Assembly: GCA_910585995.1 (NCBI GenBank)
Contig: CAJUGG010000032.1
Location: 62,001 to 126,000, forward strand
Origin: an uncultured Lachnospiraceae bacterium
GTDB taxonomy: Bacteria > Bacillota > Clostridia > Lachnospirales > Lachnospiraceae
Length of the DNA stretch: 64,000 nt
Reading direction: 5' to 3'
Below, piece by piece: positions 61,061 through 64,000 of this stretch. Position 1 is the first letter of the stretch. The number at the start of each line of letters is the position of its first letter. The position numbers were made by a program, and so were the translations under genes. The notes under the pieces were generated by a model that was not told the DNA's origin, searched no databases, and saw only the letters and a program-made list of their open reading frames with translations.

Positions 61061-62929
61061 TTACCCTTCCAGATATACCAACAGTACAGAAATATCCGCT
61101 GGAGATACACCAGAGATTCTCGAAGCCTGTCCAATGGATATTGGTTTACATAATTTTAATTTTTGTACCGCTTCTAATCTAAGACTTGGAATCTGATCAT
61201 AGTCCAGATCTTTTGGTATTTTCCTTGATTCCAATTTTCGAAATTGTTCCACTTGTTTTAATTGTCTCTTGATATAACCATCATACTTGATATCGATCTC
61301 GACCTGTTCCACTACTTCTGCCGGAAGTTCTCTGCGGTCAGGATCTATAGGAGCAAGATGCTCATAGTTCATCTCCGGCCTACGCAGGATCTCTGCCAGA
61401 GATGCGGCGGTTTTTAGTTCTGCACTCCCATATCTTTTTAATACTTCTTGAATCCGAGAGGAAGCGCCTACCATGGTATGTTCTAACCGTTCTTTTTCCT
61501 CCTGTATCAGTTGGATCTTCTCCTTCAGCTGATCATAACGTTCCTGAGAGATCAGACCCACTTCATACCCCAAAGGCGTCAGCCTCTGATCTGCATTATC
61601 CTGGCGAAGAAGCAGACGATATTCTGAACGGGAAGTCATCATGCGATATGGCTCTTTGTTTTCTTTGGTTACCAAATCGTCGATTAAGACACCAATATAT
61701 CCTCTGGAGCGATCAATCACAATCTGCTCTTTTCCGAGAATCTTACGGGCTGCATTAATCCCTGCTACCAGACCCTGTGCTGCTGCCTCTTCATATCCGG
61801 AACTTCCATTAAACTGTCCGCCGCTGAAAAGACCACTGACCGCTTTAAATTCCAAAGTAGGCGTCAGTTGCTGAGGATTGATACAGTCATATTCGATGGC
61901 ATAGGCATTGCGGACAATACGGGCATGTTCTAATCCTGGGACTGTATGATACATATCATGCTGTACATCCTCCGGCAAAGAACTGGACATTCCGCCTACA
62001 TACATCTCATTGGTATAGAGTCCCTCTGGTTCTATAAATACCTGATGTCTGTTTTTATCAGAAAATCTTACCACCTTGTCTTCGATAGATGGGCAATACC
62101 GAGGCCCGGTACCTTCGATATCTCCAGAATACAACGGAGACCGATCCAAATTCCCGCGGATAATCTCATGAGTTTTTTCGTTGGTGTACGTAAGCCAGCA
62201 AGAAACTTGTGGGATCTGTAGGGTATCCGGATCAGTAGTAAAGGAAAAAGGTACCACCCGTTCATCTCCAAACTGTTCTTCCATCTTGCTAAAATCTATG
62301 GAACGCCGGTCTATTCTGGCTGGCGTACCTGTCTTAAAACGGTAGAGTTCAATCCCAAGATTTTTAAGTGATTCACTGAGATAATTGGCTGCCTGTAAGC
62401 CATTGGGTCCGGTATAAGTGCTTACATCTCCGTAGATACATCTGGCTTTTAAGTAGGTACCAGTACATAAGATCACTGCTTTCGCATGATAGACGGCTCC
62501 GGAACAGAGACGCACACCTGTCACTTTCTGATCTTCAGCAAGAATCTCTGCCACTTCTGCCTGCACAATCCACAGATTTTCTGTCTGTTCTAAAACTCTG
62601 CGCATCGTACGGCTGTATTCTGCCTTATCTGCCTGGGCACGCAGAGAATGCACGGCGGGACCTTTAGATTTATTTAACATCTTAGACTGGATAAAGGTCT
62701 TGTCAATCACCTTTCCCATCTCTCCGCCGAGTGCGTCGATCTCGCGTACCAGATGCCCTTTAGAACTTCCGCCAATATTAGGATTACAGGGCATCAGCGC
62801 AATACTGTCTACACTGACGGTAAATATCGTGGTTAACAGTCCCAGTCTTGCACAGGCAAGAGCCGCTTCACATCCGGCATGTCCAGCACCAACAACTGCC
62901 ACATCTGTATCCATTTCCACATATGCCAC
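61061..62929 (-). CDS. mnmG: tRNA uridine-34 5-carboxymethylaminomethyl modification enzyme MnmG
   Basis: 622 residues. FAD-binding VAVVGAGHAGCEAALACARLG at the N terminus, the paired MPCNPNIGGSSKGHLVREIDALGG block, and QFNGSSGYEEAAAQGLVAGINA near the second FAD site. The C-terminal helical region binds MnmE. GTG at 62929 is preferred because AAGGAGGGATCATACC precedes it; an ATG at 62959 would overlap mnmE and lacks a ribosome site. Confidence 0.95.
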   Translation of the reverse strand: MAYVEMDTDVAVVGAGHAGCEAALACARLGLLTTIFTVSVDSIALMPCNPNIGGSSKGHLVREIDALGGEMGKVIDKTFIQSKMLNKSKGPAVHSLRAQADKAEYSRTMRRVLEQTENLWIVQAEVAEILAEDQKVTGVRLCSGAVYHAKAVILCTGTYLKARCIYGDVSTYTGPNGLQAANYLSESLKNLGIELYRFKTGTPARIDRRSIDFSKMEEQFGDERVVPFSFTTDPDTLQIPQVSCWLTYTNEKTHEIIRGNLDRSPLYSGDIEGTGPRYCPSIEDKVVRFSDKNRHQVFIEPEGLYTNEMYVGGMSSSLPEDVQHDMYHTVPGLEHARIVRNAYAIEYDCINPQQLTPTLEFKAVSGLFSGGQFNGSSGYEEAAAQGLVAGINAARKILGKEQIVIDRSRGYIGVLIDDLVTKENKEPYRMMTSRSEYRLLLRQDNADQRLTPLGYEVGLISQERYDQLKEKIQLIQEEKERLEHTMVGASSRIQEVLKRYGSAELKTAASLAEILRRPEMNYEHLAPIDPDRRELPAEVVEQVEIDIKYDGYIKRQLKQVEQFRKLESRKIPKDLDYDQIPSLRLEAVQKLKLCKPISIGQASRISGVSPADISVLLVYLEG

Positions 62930-62943
62930 GGTATGATCCCTCC

Positions 62944-64000
62944 TTATTTTCCCATACAAAATTTTTGGAAGATCTTGTTGACAAGATCTTCTTCTACAGA
63001 TTCTCCTACAATCTTTCCAAGTTCTTCATAAGCATCCATCAGATCAATAGAGAAAAAATCTTCCGGCATCCCAAGTGCTATGCTCTCCAATACCTTTTGA
63101 AGACTGATCTTAGCATGTTCCATAGATGTCTTATGGCGGATATTTGTCAAAAAGACTTCATCATTCCAACTAACTTCTCCAATCAAGAACATATGTTCTA
63201 TTTTGTCAGCTAACTGATCGATTCCTCTTTCTTCTTTAGCAGAGACTGAAACGACTGGTTTGTCCATAAGTTCCCGCATCTGCTCTTTAGAAGTTACTTC
63301 CGTAAGATCTGTCTTATTTAATAAAACAATTACATTTTTATCTTGTAACAGAGCGATGATTTCCTTGTCATTTTCATCAAGCGGACACGAAGCATCCACG
63401 ACATATAAGACCAGATCTGCTTCTTCCATCACCTGTTTTGCCCGCTCCACACCCAATTGTTCGATGCGGTCCACAGTCTTACGAATCCCGGCAGTATCAA
63501 TCATCTGCAAAGTCAGTCCCCGCAGTCTGATCTGCTCTTCTAAAGTATCTCTGGTGGTACCTTCGATCTCTGTCACAATCGCCCGTTCCTCACCCATCAA
63601 TGCATTTAAGAGAGAGGACTTTCCTGCATTGGGCTTTCCGATAATGGCTGTGCGGATACCTTCTCTCAGGATTTTTCCCTGCTGGGATTCCTTTAAAAGC
63701 TGCTCCATATTAAGGATCAGTTCTTTTGTTTTTATGCGGAGCTTTTCGGCATATCCATCCAGGCTAATATGCTCTGGATCATCCAACGCAGATTCGATAT
63801 AAGCGATCTCATAGAGAATCTCTTCCCGGATCTCACGGATCAGTCTTAAGACAGAGCCTTTTAACTGACCAATAGAACTTTTTAAGGCATAATCATTTTG
63901 GGCATGAATGACATCAATGACAGCTTCTGCCTGTGAGAGATCAATTCTCCCATTTAAAAATGCCCGTTTGGTAAATTCTCCTGGATCTGCCACTCTGGCA
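62944..64000 (-). CDS. mnmE: tRNA modification GTPase MnmE, 5' end outside window
   Basis: C-terminal 352 codons or so of MnmE. ARVADPGEFTKRAFLNGRID belongs to the end of the N-terminal folate-binding domain. The inserted G domain follows, with P-loop GKPNAGKSSLLN, TTRDTLEE, DTAGIRKT and NKTD, and the protein ends in the invariant FCMGK with the catalytic cysteine. It forms the uridine-34 modification complex with MnmG, encoded immediately downstream. Confidence 0.96.
   Translation of the reverse strand, partial: ARVADPGEFTKRAFLNGRIDLSQAEAVIDVIHAQNDYALKSSIGQLKGSVLRLIREIREEILYEIAYIESALDDPEHISLDGYAEKLRIKTKELILNMEQLLKESQQGKILREGIRTAIIGKPNAGKSSLLNALMGEERAIVTEIEGTTRDTLEEQIRLRGLTLQMIDTAGIRKTVDRIEQLGVERAKQVMEEADLVLYVVDASCPLDENDKEIIALLQDKNVIVLLNKTDLTEVTSKEQMRELMDKPVVSVSAKEERGIDQLADKIEHMFLIGEVSWNDEVFLTNIRHKTSMEHAKISLQKVLESIALGMPEDFFSIDLMDAYEELGKIVGESVEEDLVNKIFQKFCMGK

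Overview
The window looks like a chromosomal segment of an anaerobic, endospore-forming member of the Lachnospiraceae (Clostridia; Blautia-like). This is inferred from moderate GC, strong AGGAGG ribosome binding sites with occasional TTG/GTG starts, a spmB gene, a DUF4446/DUF3881 neighbourhood, and a mnmE-mnmG-rsmG-parA-parB cluster with two perfect parS sites. The last item puts the right end close to the replication origin.

Layout: (1) 1-4.2 kb, sucrose utilisation: PTS enzyme II, sucrose-6-phosphate hydrolase and a LacI regulator with two matching operators. (2) 4.4-8.5 kb, an Xre regulator with a small membrane partner, an OLD-type ATPase/TOPRIM nuclease, orphan spmB and asparaginase. (3) 8.6-20 kb, a carbohydrate regulon of unknown substrate: an SDR, two Gfo/Idh/MocA dehydrogenases, two TIM-barrel epimerases, a ribose-type ABC importer, and a 675-residue regulator. 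That regulator joins a LacI repressor to a second binding-protein domain homologous to the importer's own lipoprotein. Three sites sharing the core ATTTGCGCAA sit at the three promoters. (4) 20-24.3 kb, a purine-type permease, a K+ channel with a C-terminal RyR-like domain, and an AlbA_2/COG2865 protein. (5) 24.6-35 kb, a binding lipoprotein gene with a stop codon in its lipobox, an MscS channel, a HEPN/MNT toxin-antitoxin pair, a GH13 amylosucrase-like enzyme, a junction where a HAD gene and a PTS gene are both cut off at their 5' ends, a LacI regulator and an SNF-type transporter.

(6) 35-51.3 kb holds three consecutive two-component/ABC-transporter cassettes (response regulator, kinase, ATPase, permease) with a MATE exporter between the first two, an arrangement typical of antimicrobial-peptide sensing and export. 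The last cassette has a permease split by an in-frame stop. OmpR-type 11-bp direct repeats sit upstream of the ABC genes of two cassettes. (7) 51.4-53.2 kb is a small foreign-looking patch: a frameshifted LytTR remnant, a DUF6440 protein and an unrecognised GC-rich gene, next to tRNA-Arg(CCU). (8) 53.2-64 kb is the conserved origin-proximal block: DUF3881, serS, DUF4446, parB, parA, two small unknown genes flanked by parS, an alpha/beta hydrolase, then two giant palindromes (273 and 153 bp), rsmG, mnmG and mnmE (running off the window).

Most striking are the SBP-captured LacI regulator, the two linked giant palindromes, the channel-RyR gene, and several signs of recent gene decay (two in-frame stops, one frameshift, one head-to-head truncation). 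No CRISPR array, rRNA, transposase or phage gene was seen.
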